The notes under the pieces are model-generated. The model was not told where the DNA came from. It made no database searches and saw only the letters and a list, made by a program, of their open reading frames with translations. The translations under genes and the position numbers were made by a program. Positions 38,001 through 53,000 of a stretch of DNA of 64,000 nt are shown piece by piece (within the stretch, counting starts at the first letter, position 1; each line of letters opens with the position of its first letter). The stretch lies in the NCBI RefSeq assembly GCF_031877795.1, contig NC_133934.1, positions 103,356,610-103,420,609 of the forward strand, read 5' to 3'. The DNA is from Strix aluco. Lineage: Eukaryota; Chordata; Aves; Strigiformes; Strigidae.

Positions 38001-41000
38001 GAAGCCTGAGTACAGATGTCTGCGTGAACCACCTGAAAAATTTTACGAGGCATAAATTAATTTAAGAGAGAAATACAGCCTTTGAGTACCCATGAAGTCT
38101 GTCAACCTAACAGAGCACCTGCTACCACCATTTTGAACCAGTCACAAAAAATGGTATTTCACTGGCTTCATAGTAGATAAAACTGAAGTAAATAACCAGA
38201 ATAAGCTTTTAAAAAATGAAAAAATAAAAATCAGATTTATCTCCTCTAATTAAAATACTTGATGCATTACATTAAGTGAAATAAACTACATCTGACTTTT
38301 GGTCTAGCACATTGTGCACTACAAAAGAGATGGCTGTTCCATTTCACTTACCTATTTTATCACAAATGCTCACTGTTTTCAGGAAAGGAACTAAGCTAGC
38401 TAAAGCTTTTTTGAGGATATTAAAATGCATCTCACAGGCTCAGTGAGTTACTAAAGGATTACAGCTAGAAAAGACACTACAAACCCACTTTTGACAGCTG
38501 AATTCTCAGGACATATATTGGAACTGGGAATTCTGGAAAGGCAGGATGCTCAGTGGCACCAGAGGACAGCAAGTGCTTTATGTTACTAAACAACTACCTC
38601 CCCAGTCAGCACAGGAGCTGGTCTGATTTCATCTACCTTCACCTACCAAAAAGGATATTAGCACATCACATCATTTTCAAACAGGTGAGATTATAGTGAC
38701 AGGAGAACATGGATGTTCATTAACACTCTGACAAGATGTGTTTGATTTTCTCTTAAACATGGAGAAATGCATCACATCCCAAATGTGAGGAGAAACATAA
38801 ATTGGAACATCTTTTGAAGGAATAAGGAAGAGAAAATCAATCTGAGTATTACTTGCATTCCACAAATTTTTTGGAAAGTGCATCCCCATATGTTAAAAAT
38901 GGACAGAAAATCTGAACAACTTTTCTTTCCTATGTGACCTATTACTAGGTTGTGCTGGGAATATACTAACCTGATGTATTCAACATTTCACATTTTGTCA
39001 AATCCTTCCAATATTGGACACATGTAAAAAGGAATTCTTAATTCTGACAGGAAAGCTGAATGTTAGTATAGAAGATTAAAAACACTTACCTGCTGAAAAA
39101 TGTTTTGCCCACTTAGCAATGTATCAATACTTGATGGGAGGGTAAATTATGTATTCCTCCTCATAATGAACATGCAAAGCATGCTGTTCTGATTGAGAGG
39201 AACCAGCCCTGCAACTTGTAAGGGTTCAAGTGCAGAAAAGATGATGAACTGCCACAGTTTATGACTGGTTCATGCTATCAGAATGCATTATAGCAATTGC
39301 AATTATAGCCAAATACTTCAATATCAGTAATAAGGAAACAAGACTCTACTGTTCATAAAAAATCAGGCATCACAGCATTCCATCTTTGAGAGCTATCAGT
39401 AAAACAAACAGCTATATCTCCTAAAACAAATCACCATGCCAAGCTGTTCACCACTGCCTGTAGTGAGTGGGAAGGAAGCAACTGTGTTCTTGTACCTTAC
39501 CCAGAACTGGCAGGTTAGTGTTTGAAGGTTCTATCTCATTGAGAAATAGGGACAGTTTAGTTGTCAGAATGACTGGTCAACCGTCTACTTTCACCTCTAG
39601 TGTGTGGACATCTGAACTATTTATCCACTAGATTGTGAATGTTAGAGCTTTTTAGGACAATTAAGATTGGCGACAGTTTATCTTAAAACAGTGCACTGCA
39701 AACTACAGCAGTACAGGAGCTGACTAAGAAGTAGTTTAAGCATTCAGGCAGCAGAAAGAAGACAGACCACCATCAGCAGTCCTGGCTGTCAATTCATGTT
39801 CTCTGCATAACGCCACTGCTAACTGTAGATTAAAATGAAAGGCCATAAACTGGGGTGGTAGAGATATTATGGATACAGGCTTGACTGCTGCCCTGTTACA
39901 CAGGCAACAGCCTCCTGCAGTGGGGCAGGATAAACAGCTAGGGGCAAAAGATGCCTCAGCTAGACCTGCCAAAACTCATGTATCAGAACCCAGACTGACC
40001 TAGACTTAAGTGGGATTTGGATCTCTATTTCTAAGGCTAAGGACACATTTTACTTTACTGTCTTATTTTCAAGGGGCAAAAATAACAAAACCACAGGATT
40101 TCTGTACAAAAAACCTGAGCAGCAGTCCTTTAATCCAAACACAAGTGACTGGTGGACTGTTCCACCAGTGGACTTCTTGCAGCACAAGAAGTCATGATCA
40201 GCACTGAATTTTCTTAATGCCCTACCGATGGCAGTCCTAATATTTTAAGCCTCAATTCAGAAAGATGCTAAAACTACTTGGGAAACTGGACATGTGTTGA
40301 TGTTTCCTTCACTTGAATAATACTTACACCTTAACTTAAAATTAGTCTGCATTTACAGAGTAGGCAACCATGCTGACTAAAGTGACCCAAGCACCCCATT
40401 TTTCCCAAACACATCCTCATACCTATTGGGGATTGTGGGGCCACATAAGCATGTGTGGCTGCACCATGAGCCAGACCCAGGTATTGCTCCAACCAAAACA
40501 CTGCTTTTTTTTCTGGGTTCTTTTTCAGGACCAGTTCCCTGACCCACTTGACTGTGTACTGGTGCAACAGAGGAGGTAGCAACTGATTTTAGAACTGCCT
40601 TGTTGCCCAATGGAATACACACCAAGACTTTCATGATTACAGGCAATTTCTGAATTGAGGTCTCAAGTTTCCTTAGATCTGTTGAACTGTTTACTTTCCT
40701 CCCAGTATCTAAGTGTTTGCTCAAATGGCAAAAGATGCTGAGCAACTTTCTATGTACTTTAATAAACCAAATGTTGACCAAAGAAACACAAGGTTCACTC
40801 AGAGATTTAGCCACTGAAGATACCATTCTACTCTGCTGTCCTTTGGGAACATGCTGTAATAAAAATTCAGAATATCCTGAAAAAACAATTGTTATTTAAG
40901 AAGGGTCTCTTAAAAATTTTTCAAATTTATGTCATAAATCAACTGGATTCTGACTATTTTTCAAGCTGGTGTGTACCTCTAGAGAGGATTCATTTGGGGG

Positions 41001-44000
41001 TGAAATAAAAATCTAAGACTGAAATGTTCAAAGAAGTGTGATAATAGGAGTCACATGACTAAATCAGCATCTAATGAGACTCAAATAGCTAAGTCCTCAG
41101 GCACTGCTTTGAAAATGTATTCTTATCTTTATGCTCTGAAATGAATACTTCAGCAGAATTCCAAGGTGTGAAGGAAAAACAAAAAGGCTTATAATATAGA
41201 ATATACAAGGCTGAAAAGTATGCATATAGATCTCCAGCTCCACTGAATTAACAGATTTCCTAACTGCCCTTTCAGTCTCATCACAGTAAGGTATTATGAA
41301 CACAAAACATGCAAAAACCAAAGGTTATGGATAAACTGGCAGCAACTGGAACTGAATTGGGCAATCCAAAGATACTGCTTACCCTGTGTTAAATATTTTA
41401 TGTTTATTATTTCTTTCCAGTTTAAAATTGGTTACTTTAATTCCCAAGAAATTACTACACCCAGCTATTTGTGTGACTCCATTCAAGAGCACATACATAC
41501 AACACAGGATTAAAGCCAGTATTCTACCCAGAATATTCTACTTACGAACTTTTGCTGGTAACAAAATAACTGGTATTCCCCAGAGAGGAGAAAAAAAAAA
41601 AAAAGATTTTCTCATTAAAATCGTAATGGAGTTATTTCCATAATGGTACTAGGGAAATGGTTCTCATAATGATATCATATTGTTTGAAACCAATTTTTTT
41701 TGTGCAAGGTACACATGCACTAACATTCCAAGAAAGGAAATACCAGTAGTCATAAGTCCTTTAGGTGTTCTTAGATGCAAATCTGCAAATCCTACTAACA
41801 GCTTTCTGCTAATCTTAATGAAACACAGACATTTAGTTTTGTTATTCATGACAGAAACACTGTGGCAGTAATGTCATTGATTTCACTGGGAGAAACAGCT
41901 AAGTTGTATCTGTTTTGTGTGAGCCAGTAGGTAAGCCCATTAAGGAAAAAGGCTAAGCGACTCAACATGTTCTCATATTTTGGTAATTTCCCTCCTTCTC
42001 TCTGCTATGAGATTTTTTATCTAATGCAAAGCCTTTGTTTAGGACCAAAACAAGCAAAAGGAAAAACTTCCTCTCAGAATGCTCATTTACCAGCCACTCA
42101 CATAAACAGGATACTTAGTACACAGTGGTTAAAAATACATACACTAAACCGTATATTTAGTTACCTTTATTCTGTCAATGAACAGGTATTTTGTAATCAT
42201 TGCTTCTTGCAACTGGCAAAAGTCTGCATTCATTTCTACTCCACACAGTTGGGCTGCTGAGCTATAAAGATAACCCTATGTTAGGAAAAGGAAATTTAGT
42301 AACTGTGATGCCTTTAAAACGAGTTCAGAAATTTCAATTAAAATGGAAAAAGTAGAACACAGGTTAAGATTAAGAAAGCATTTTTAAACAGCAAGTTGAG
42401 AAATGTCTTTTAGTGGATGTGACATGTTTTTCAGAGCTAAGTCCCTGATTTGGCAATTCCCACTTACGTCTCACGAGTTTTAATAAGAGATCCAAAATGA
42501 CACGTCAAAATAAAAAGGAAAGCTCCAACTTCACTTCAATTGCAAAACAGATGGGAAATGGTCTAAGAAGGAAAAAAGCAGTACAAACCAAGTTACAAAA
42601 ATAGTGTGAAAGGAAAAGACTCTGCACATTTTTGTTTCTTGGGAGAATGGAAGAAGAAAATAGCAAGTGAAATAAAAAAACCCCACGACATACACATAGT
42701 CAAAGTGAGTGAAAATGGACAGCAATGTACCAATGGGATATTTTGGTACAGAGTCTTTGTCAGCACCTTTAAGTGTTGTATTACTGCCATTTTCAGGTGC
42801 TTCATAGAGGTACATATGAGAAAAGATAAATTATCCCTCAATAATAAGCCCAAAATAATGGTTCAGTTTGGACTGAGATTTTGGAAAGTTGTCGGAGATG
42901 TCATAGAAAAAAAAAATACAAATACTAGAGTCTACAGGGCCCTAATGAAGCTATTGCACTAAGTGCCATTGTCTCCACTGAACACCATAATAACACTTTG
43001 CCAACAATGGCAAAGGCAAACAATGCTAAAGATACAGAATATCTGAGATATCTATGTACTACAATCTAACTATTAATGTTTTCTGAAACCGTTCAACTCA
43101 GAGAGCAGAAAAGCAACCTGTGAAGGTGAAGTCACCCCTCCTCCAATACAAGCCAAGAATGTGATTAAAAAGGAGAACTCTTTTTTTAAAAATGTTTCCC
43201 CTGCTTTATTTGAGACCATCTTCCCACTATAACAATACAAGCATTTAAGTACTTCAAAACAAATTCAGGCTAGCAGAAGTGTTACCATTTAAGGACCCAA
43301 TGCTGCAAATAGTTACAAAGGGGAGTAACTTTCCTCATTTGAGTAGTCCCAAAATTAGATTATTCAGATGAGTAAAATTACATGCTCAAGTGTTTCCAAG
43401 ATTGAGCCCTAAACAGCCATTGACTTTTGTAAGAAAGTCGTAATGTGTGTTTTGCATTGCTGTTGGCCATATGTTGCACCAGTCATGCCAAAAGCAATCA
43501 AAATTGCACTCAAGTTTCTCGATGAAGTATTTTATGTGCATTTAAAAACGCAGAGCAGGACAATATGTTTTTGGAGACAAATTCATATCAAAGTCTTCCT
43601 TTGTATAATTTAACAGTTTGTCAGCTTCATAAAAGAATTTAACATAACTAATCTATATATAGACATGGTCAAGACATAGAGGACAAACTTATGAAGGAGA
43701 GACAGAGCAGGAACTAGGAAAAGAGCAGCATGTGTGACAGCAATATGCTACTCTGTTGGACAACAGACTTTTCCTCTCCATAAGCAAGATCATTTGAATT
43801 CCCTCTTGTGAGGAACAGAACAAGAACTGAAATTTCTAGTAAACAGCACCTTATACTGTTCAGAGAGTCAGATCAGAGGTGCCTCTCAGAATGACCTGTC
43901 CAAGATGGAGTAACGAGAGTAGGCAGTCAGGAAAAAGGGAAAATGTTTGTCACAGTAATAAAATATGAATTCCTGTGCTGGAAGTTACCGCAAATAGCAC

Positions 44001-47000
44001 TGCACCAAGCCTGGAGCCAACGTCAACCACTACCTTTCCTGTCAGGTCAGGCAGTACATGTTGATAAAGAAACTTCAGTTCCATGAGGGAAAAGGAATGC
44101 GAAATAAACTCTGGGAAATAAGAACAAAACAAAGGTGTTGGGTGGGCAGTACTAACTACTGTGTTATTAACCAATGAAATATTAATCTGAAGAGTTATCA
44201 TCACTGAAAACCTATATGGCTTCCTGCCTGAACTAGTGTTGGGGGCCCTGGAAAACCAGGATTTGCAGACTGAAGGTAGCCTACCAAGCAGTCTGTCCCG
44301 AGTCTGGGGATTCCTTCCCTTACATGGAGAATTTTGAAATCCTTCATGAAACTGAATAACCTTTTTCTGACATATATTAAAGAATACAAAACAAAGTAAC
44401 TTGGAATTGTTTAAGTGAAAAAGGAAACATGGTACCTAAGGCTTAACACAATTCATGCAAATCTTTTTATGGGCAGACATATTAATAACTTGAATTTCAA
44501 CTCCAAGGTTTTAAGGCATAGAATGTACTCCATATAAACCATTTCTCCTTCAATGCCTGCGCCATACTGGCAACAGCACTGATCTGTATCACACTACACA
44601 TAAGCTTTAAGCTAGATGGTGCTTTCTACTGCTTTTCAGCAAGCAAGAGGAGACTGAGGCTACTGCATGGACTCCTACAGTATTGTCTTCCTCTTGCATC
44701 TTCCTTTTCAGTGGTACATAGCCCTGCCTCTTCCGTGCCCAGTTTTTGTGGGCAACTAGTGTCACTCATACACTGCAAATTAATTCGACTTACATGTGTA
44801 GGCGTCTCCTTCCACTGGTTATGGGAAATAATTCTGGCCTGTGTACCGCACCAGTCTGGACTAATTCCTCCATCAGCTGGATGTTGTGTTGTCCAGCTGA
44901 GTCACTGCACAAACCAGTTTAGTTAAACTGAATTTGTTTCTCATGTTCCCAAAAGAGCACTTACCTAAAGATGCAGTCTTGTATGAGCCACACTCTGTGC
45001 AGTAGCTCCTACTCATTTTCCCCTCCTCACACAATGAATCAACAAAATCATCATCATAAAGGAATGCATCAACATGAATCATGGGCAGTGGATGCTGGTG
45101 TATCTGAGAAGAGGAACAAAACCTAAGAAAGGCATAACCAAGTCTCCTAATTACACAGTTAATTGTCCCACCATCCTACCTTTCCCAAAATCCCTGAGAT
45201 CCAAGTTCTTCCCTATTCAAAAGTTACAAATCAAAAGTAAACACAGAAATCCTGCATGTAATCTGCATCATCAAATTCCACTGAAATAACCAGTAAGTGG
45301 AAGTTGACAAAGGAAAGCAAGCTGGTTTTGATTGCTGAGTAGGAGACCTGCTGCAAATTTTGTCTCCTTAGTGCTTGCTTGGCTACAGAAGAGGTAAAAG
45401 GTAAAGGAAGCTTTTTCCCTTCCACTTTAATGAGGAGAATGTAACTTAAATTTAGGAAAAAGGGCAATTTTGCTTCTCAGCTTCAACTATCTGAATATCT
45501 TCATCTTCATGCCTTATGCCTCAATCTAGAAACACCCCTGATTATTAACACAGGTGTCGTTTTCAATCAAAAGCATACCAGTTGGGATGCTTGCATTCTC
45601 ATCATTTCAAGGAGTATAATCTTCATCCTCCTACTCCTCTTTCCTCCCTCTCCCAGGCTCACTGCATGTGGCCAATCCACTCTTCCCATTTAAGAGCCAC
45701 ACACCACTCTTCTGGGAAATGCGTTAACTTTCCACCTATACTGACAGCTCAAGTAGAAAAGGTGCTCTCCTCTCCCACAGGACTCACAGCCCACCTCTTT
45801 CCAAGCCATCAGAATCTGAAAAGAGCTGGAAATCATTTCTGGGCTGCCCACATTATGGCAACAGCGAAACACTGGCCCTGTATTTCTGTTTTCTTTAAGG
45901 GGGCTGTTAGAGTCTATTATGGAGCTAGCACTAAAGAATCACTGTGACAGGTGCCATACCACACAGAATGAAAGCTATGCCAAGTAACTTATGATCAAAG
46001 TATTAAGACCTATGAAGCAACTTTCCTGGAGTCACACAATCATGCAGCAACACACCTAGGAACCAAACTGAGATTTCCTATACCTCAATCCAGTGCTCAT
46101 CCTCTATTACAAACTACTGCTAAAACTGAGATCACCACAGTCCCCAAATAAATTATGAGGTTCAGCAAAAGAAGACCATAAGAAGTAGCTTACTTTCTGA
46201 ACAGCTTGATGTTCTGAATTAAACATTGCCTCGATGGGTAAACGATTCCGCAAATCTTCAGCGATATTTTTGAGCACAACATCATTGTTACTCACCACAA
46301 GCTCATCAAAGTCATCTATAAATCAAGACAAACAAAAACCCCTCAACAATCATATGTAGATCATGTGGACTAAGTGATGACCAGTACAATACAGTTGCAA
46401 GACATAAACAATACCAGATGGATAAGGCTTTTATTTGAAATGCATTTTTCAGCCTTTGTTAGCTTTTCCAGCCAATGACAGATTTGGATTGTAACAACTT
46501 TGCCACTTAAAATAAACACAGCGCTTTTTTGAAATCTCAAATTATTTTCATATTTATAAACTTATAACTCACATATGATGGTCTGGGCTGCCACCAAAGT
46601 GATACTGTTTCAGCTTAAGATATAAAAACATCAAAGATGTTTTTGAACTATTGGAGAAATTACAAAACTCATACTTGCCTGAATGCAGACTTTTTTTTTT
46701 TTTATACAAGTTTCTTTTTATACATACCGTCTTTCTAATAAAGTGGTTACAAAAAAATCAGGGATAATGCATGGTTCAACAGTTCAACTTACAATACATT
46801 TTACATGACTTAAACTATCAAAATATTTCAAATGTGAAAGAAAATAGGAATGGATGTGAAACAGTACATTTTTGCAAAGTCACACTGTAAATTCTTGCTA
46901 TTTTCCCAGGATACCCCTGCATTACTTTAATGTTTTTTTTAAGACACCTAGAAAAAAGATCAAGAGGGAACCTTGGGAAGTCACCAGTACTTTCTTCTTC

Positions 47001-50000
47001 CAATGCGGAATCAATAATAAGTGTCACTACTTCTTCAATGTATTCTTTTAAAAAAGATTGATAATGCTGGAGAGTCTACAACCTCCCTTAGCACTCTAGT
47101 CCAGTGCTTGTCTACACCTACTATTAGAAAGGAATACTTTTCTTAACCGATCTAGATTTCCTCTGCCACAATTTAAACTCAGTACCCTCTGTCCCTCTCA
47201 CAATGGAAATAGAAAAGTTTGTTCCTCTCCTGTATATAGCTACTTTTTACTTCTTTGAAGACATATCATATGTCCCATCAGTCATCTTTTCTAGAAGAAA
47301 CAAGATCCACTTATCCAGCCCTTTCCTACATTTTTTTCTAGGAATCTGATCATTCTCATCACTCCCCTTTGGATCTTCTGGACTCTCTCATCCTTTATAA
47401 CTTGCAGTATTGAGAACTAGACACATCACTCCAGCTAAAGGTTTATTTGCACTAACCAGACTTTTCACATCTGACAGCCAATATCCTGCTTACACAGCCT
47501 CGTTTTATGTTAGAGTATGATGTTCCTAACTGATGTTCAGCATGGGATCTGCTGTATGTCTGTACTCTGGTTCCTTTTCTGTTACGTTTTTCTCAAAATA
47601 AGGACTAGATGAAATTCCTTTTTGTCTGGACATCTCACTGCTCTGAGGACACTGAACTGGTTCTAAACAAAGGCACATCTCGGGCCAAAACTACGTACCC
47701 ACAAAAGAAACAAAAACCACACATCAAAAAGCAACCACCAACCCAATCCTGAAAAATATACCCAACGCATCTACTGATTCTTGTCTAAAAACACACATTT
47801 GTCCTCTCTTCCCCACCACTTCTGGTTTGTTTCTTGTTCTATTTAGACTGCCACCGTGTTGGACAGGGAGTGTGGTTTTCACATATTGTGTATCACTCAC
47901 CAAAAGAAGACCTGACAGCTTTTAGAAGTGTTTAAAAAAAGTTAATATTTATTAGCATTGCTGTCCCAGGTGGGAACATTAGTATAGACAAGCTTGATGG
48001 CAAGCAGGTTCAAAATAAACCTATAAAACATGCTATAAGTTTCTCCATGCTAATATACTTAATCTTTCCTGTGGAACACAGGCAATGCTAGAAACAGTGG
48101 GAAAATTTAAGGCTAGTATAAGAAACAGAGACCAGCTAAACTTTTAACTATGAAATGCTTCTGAAATCCTTTTGTTTAAGCACTGTAGTGAGAACAGTAT
48201 GATCAAAGAAACCCTCATTCATTAGTGCGACACTCTCTTTTTAGAGTGTAAACGTAAATGGTTCTTTCAACACATCCCAAAACTGACTCCAACAGATAAT
48301 CCTGAATCCCCCATAGTAAGCAGCAGAAACTTTAAATCATCTGGATTCCCTTAACGTGTATTTGGTTTATTATTTATTAAATGTATAGCAGTAATGCTCC
48401 AAGGCCCTGATAGGCACAATACCACTGGTAGTTGTTATACAACAGGAAGACAATTTGCCATTCCAAAGAGCTCACAGTCAAGTTTTCCAGAATCTCAGCT
48501 CCTAATAAGATGCAGACTTTGCATTGAGGAACACAGGATGGACAGAGCCAGCAGCTGCAACAGCAGCAGCACGAACAACACAACAGGTGCAATGCAGCAG
48601 CTCCAGCTTGTCAGCATTTCAATTTGAAACCTCTAATGAGCACCCATTTCCTGCTAACCTCACGGTCCATCCAACAACTTGCAGATTTGTTATGAACATC
48701 CCAGAAGCAGTGACTGATTTTTCTCATCAGCTCAGGGAAGATTTCTATGGATGTGACACAGCACAGAAGAGATTATAGGAAAGGAAGGTGGAGAGATTTA
48801 ACTGTTGCTTAACTGGGACCATCAGCACCACAACAGGCCCTCAGAGTGCAAAGGAGCCAGAGTTTGCTGAGGTGGATAACATCTCAGAAAGCAAGACGAA
48901 GAAAAATCGTGCTACAGACAGAATGATAGAGAGTAGAAAGCTGATATTCGCAGCTGTACAGACCAGTGCCTGTGGGCAATAAGCCCCTACATCTGGCACA
49001 TGCTTTAAAACAATACTATTACTATGCAAGAGAGCTCATCCAGCTGTTATACTGCCTGTTAAGAGTATCAAATTCATATATAGCGTTTAATGAAATGCAG
49101 GAAGTGTTCATAGACCACCAGGCCAGCCCCATCATGCTGCAAATGCAGAACTTCAGCTCCCTTTCTCCCAGAGCTGGTGCATCAATAGGATCTGCTCCCT
49201 CATGGCCTGGGTGACCTTTTCTGGCCAACACTAGCAGTGGACAGCTCTCTAGGCTATTCAGTGTCTCAGCTCTACAGTAGAGAAAGAGAGACTTTCAGTG
49301 GGAGACAGGTAGCACACCCATCTTCCTCAAATCCAGAATACTCCTTCCCTGCCTTCAGTTCCATTTGAACAATACTTGTCACAACACTGACCATCTTACA
49401 TGATGCCCTCTTACATGGGGCTCATCTTATGAAACAAAGTATGACACACAAGAGTTCTTGTGAATGCTCTGTATGAAACAGGTCCTAAAGGAAAATCTTA
49501 CAACACATATGCAGCTCAAACTAAAAACTGCTGAAAAACTATACTGAAAAATAAATGATGAATGGAAATGCTCCTTCCCAACTAACAGTTAGTATTGTAA
49601 AGCATAAGCATGCAGGAACAAAAAACAGAGGAGGTTTGAAGACACTCCTTCCGAGATGACAAAATGGCAGCTTCAGGAGAAGCTGCGCATGCAACGCTCT
49701 GTGCTTGCATGCATAGTCTGTGACTGAACTCAAGAGGCGGAGAGTTGCCTCATTCCTGTCAAAGCAAGAAACAGCAACAGCTACCACAATAACTCATTTA
49801 CTTTTGCAGTATGTAAATATTTATAGATTGCCATCAAGTACAGAACACAGGTGCCAAATATGAAAATATGCATTTCTGCCTCTGCCAGTACAGTTTTATC
49901 AGCTCCACCCTTGTGTTTTAACAAATTGTTCGCTCTTGAGAATCTCAGTATCACCTTACAAGGGATCTTCAAAGAAGAAACAAAAATAGAAAACTATTTT

Positions 50001-53000
50001 TGGTATCATTTTAGTGCCTGTTATATATATGAAATGAAGAGTGTGCAAGCCAACCCCTGTGTTCATTGAACAGACAACTAACCAGGAAAGAACTGTACAG
50101 TTCATGAAATACTGTAAGATGAATCACAGTCATTTGTTTATGGAGGAAGTCTGAGTGCATAGTGTTTGTATTTTACTTCAAAAACCGGTTCCACTGGATC
50201 TACTCAACATGCATTTATAAAATTTAACTAACACATTGCAAAAAGACTAATTAACACCTTGGTACTGCTCAGCCTTTCTACAGCAAATATAACACAAGCT
50301 AAGAAAACATCACAAAGCCTCACACCAGAGAGACAGCACCGCTATATCAACATCTAAACATCCTGGCACTGTGAAATACATGATTGAAGACAAGCAATGT
50401 ATGACTTCCAAATGACAACAGAAGATTACATGTCACGTGGAAAGAAGAGGATTTAGCAAAGGCAACCATAAGAGCAAGCACCTTATGGTCTTCTAGATTC
50501 ACATTCAGACTCACAGAAGTAAAAAGCAAGTATTAACATCCATGTTACTTAACACAAGGTTAATATAATCATTCACTGTGTTTTAACGACACTGAACAGG
50601 TCAAGGAGGATGTCTCACATCTCTAAAACCTTACCATCTCCTTTTTTGGCTAAATAATGTGAGAAGAGATCTTTGACTTCAGTGTACCAACTTTTTCAGA
50701 AACTCTGAATACTATTTCTATCCCTAAGCATACTTAGCTATTGGTAGAAAGTAATCAGCTTTTTCCAATAGGAATATAACCAGAGCTTATTTTATTAGTT
50801 CTTTAGGTCTTTTACATTCATAGATTGAAAGAAGCTTCAAAGTTAAATTTTAAACAAGGTAAGTCACATACCTATTTTACAGTCACTAGTTTTCCACACC
50901 ATTATTAAGTTTCAGTGACTAACAACTTAGAAGTACTTAGTATTCTTCAGACCTTTCTCGCAGCAGTGCCATTTGTCACAACAAAGAAAATTAATGTCAA
51001 TTCCCAAAGTTGGCAATTCATCAAATTACAGGTAACATCCCGGTTTAGTTTACCAAACAACAGAGTAGTAGAAAAGATTTTTGGTATGGCATAATTTTAA
51101 CAAAGAAATACATTCCAGCTAATGTGGCTCTGCAACACTACTCTGATCTTTCTGAAAGGATATTTTACTTGCATAAATCACTCCTACCAATTTGGATATG
51201 AAGACTTGTAGCAAATTGCTTTTTCACACACACACAAAAATTACATGCTATACTTGTTAAACTGCAGAAACCCATGCTTTCATTCTTATTAAACAGACTC
51301 CTTCCACTGTTCCACCTGCAAGGACAATAGTACTGAAAGGAAACACTGAAGACCATTTCCTGTAAAGAGTCAAGTTTTTTCTTATGCAACTTCCTATTCT
51401 TCTTGTGAAAATCATAATCTGATAATTTTACCTAGCAGGTCTGGGAACACAATAATGGCTAGATCATAAAGTACGTAACAGAAAAAGCTGGACAAACTTG
51501 GTCTGTTCAATAGAGTATGATGAGAAGTTTCTTCTCATATGCAGAAAACTGTACTACAGCAGCACGTCCACTATGGTCTGGTTAAGTTAATTTTGTCAGA
51601 TACTCGTCCCTTACTGCCTGGTAAAAGCCTGAACAGCTCTGACTGCCCTCAACTTTAAAGTCACAAGACTTAATCCTACGTCAGCCTCTTAAAAAGCTGG
51701 TTTGCTCCCAGTACAAGTGAATCCACGAGAAAAAAAATAATAAATACTCAATTATATGTTGTTTATCCTTAACTTAGAGGATTTGCAATGGTTTATTACT
51801 CAATGATTGTTTTGAGTAATACATCACTGTATGAACAATCGGCAATTCAGACCAGTACATCACCTTGAAATCTTAGCTTTATATTTAAATGTTTCTAATT
51901 AAATGCATAGAATTGAAAAAGTTTGTAAGATTGTTTTATTTTACTGTTACATGACATAAAAAAATTTAAAAGCTAGTATTAGAACAGCCAGTTTTAACCC
52001 TGCTAAAAAAAATACCTTTTAACCTATTTTAGGCTCCACATGTACAGTACATGAAAAACCATAAAGGGTCTTTTTATTACCTTATCTGTGCTTCACTGAC
52101 ACGAACTGAAAGATAGGCTTTTGTAATCTGCATTAAAACTTCAAGTACAACAAAAGTGTTCAGTAGTTGTCAGTAAGTAGAGTGGTTTAGTGACTTCAAT
52201 CTCAAACTTGAAATTAGGATTCTTGTATTTACTTGCTCTGATTCTTGTATCTCTGTTCACGTATACAGATAGCTTAACCAATTCTGCTTATCTTCTCCAG
52301 CACCGATTCTTATCAAATGCAACCTCTCCTGCTACTGAAAATTCTTAAGAGTTTGGGCAGTGGAGGAGTGAAAAGTAGTATGACCATGCACACATTTATA
52401 TAGAAGCTACACATCAAATGCTGAGACCCAGCTGAGGGGGATATTCAGGGGGGTTTCCCCAAGTGGTTTGAATTAGCTCTTGGGCTTCACCCAAGTTTTC
52501 TTAGCCAGAACTTCTGGAACGTGGTTATTGCAGAAGGATATTAAAGCATTAATCATCCTATTATAAAAAAGTTCAGTTAAGACACCAAAGATTCCTGTTA
52601 TTCTTTCCAACTCTTATTATTTCATTTTCTTTGAGATCTAACACTAAGTCAAAAGAAAAGCTGGAATGCAAGTCACCGTGAAATGACGTACATTTCACTG
52701 CAGCGTGTGGGAAGAGCTGGCTGCTTGCTAAACAGCAAAGCAGTGTTGCTAAGCAGCTGCTTTAAAACAGTAATGTCTTTCTCCATCATACGTAAAGATT
52801 TGGAATTTCTAACATTCGCAATACCAAAAAAAAAAAAATGACTGGTTATTTTATTCTGTATTTGCACAAAGATGAAAATGAATAGCGTCCTGCGTACACT
52901 TAAATTCCCGTAATTACTAAGGAAGATTAGTCAGAGATCATTAGAGTGAGAACCTGTTCAATGTTCTCCCAGTTCCACATACATAAGAGTCTTTAAGATA

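Noticed and set aside
40377-40826. 149-codon minus-strand frame in intron 5 of the methyltransferase-like gene
   Set aside because: It is on the same strand as the host gene, but including it would break the motif order between exons 5 and 6, and no domain is recognisable.
39990-41120. Fragments resembling other decayed sauropsid repeats (at 39990-40310 and 41040-41120)
   Set aside because: Similarity is to short word patterns only; arms could not be paired convincingly, so they were not called as elements.
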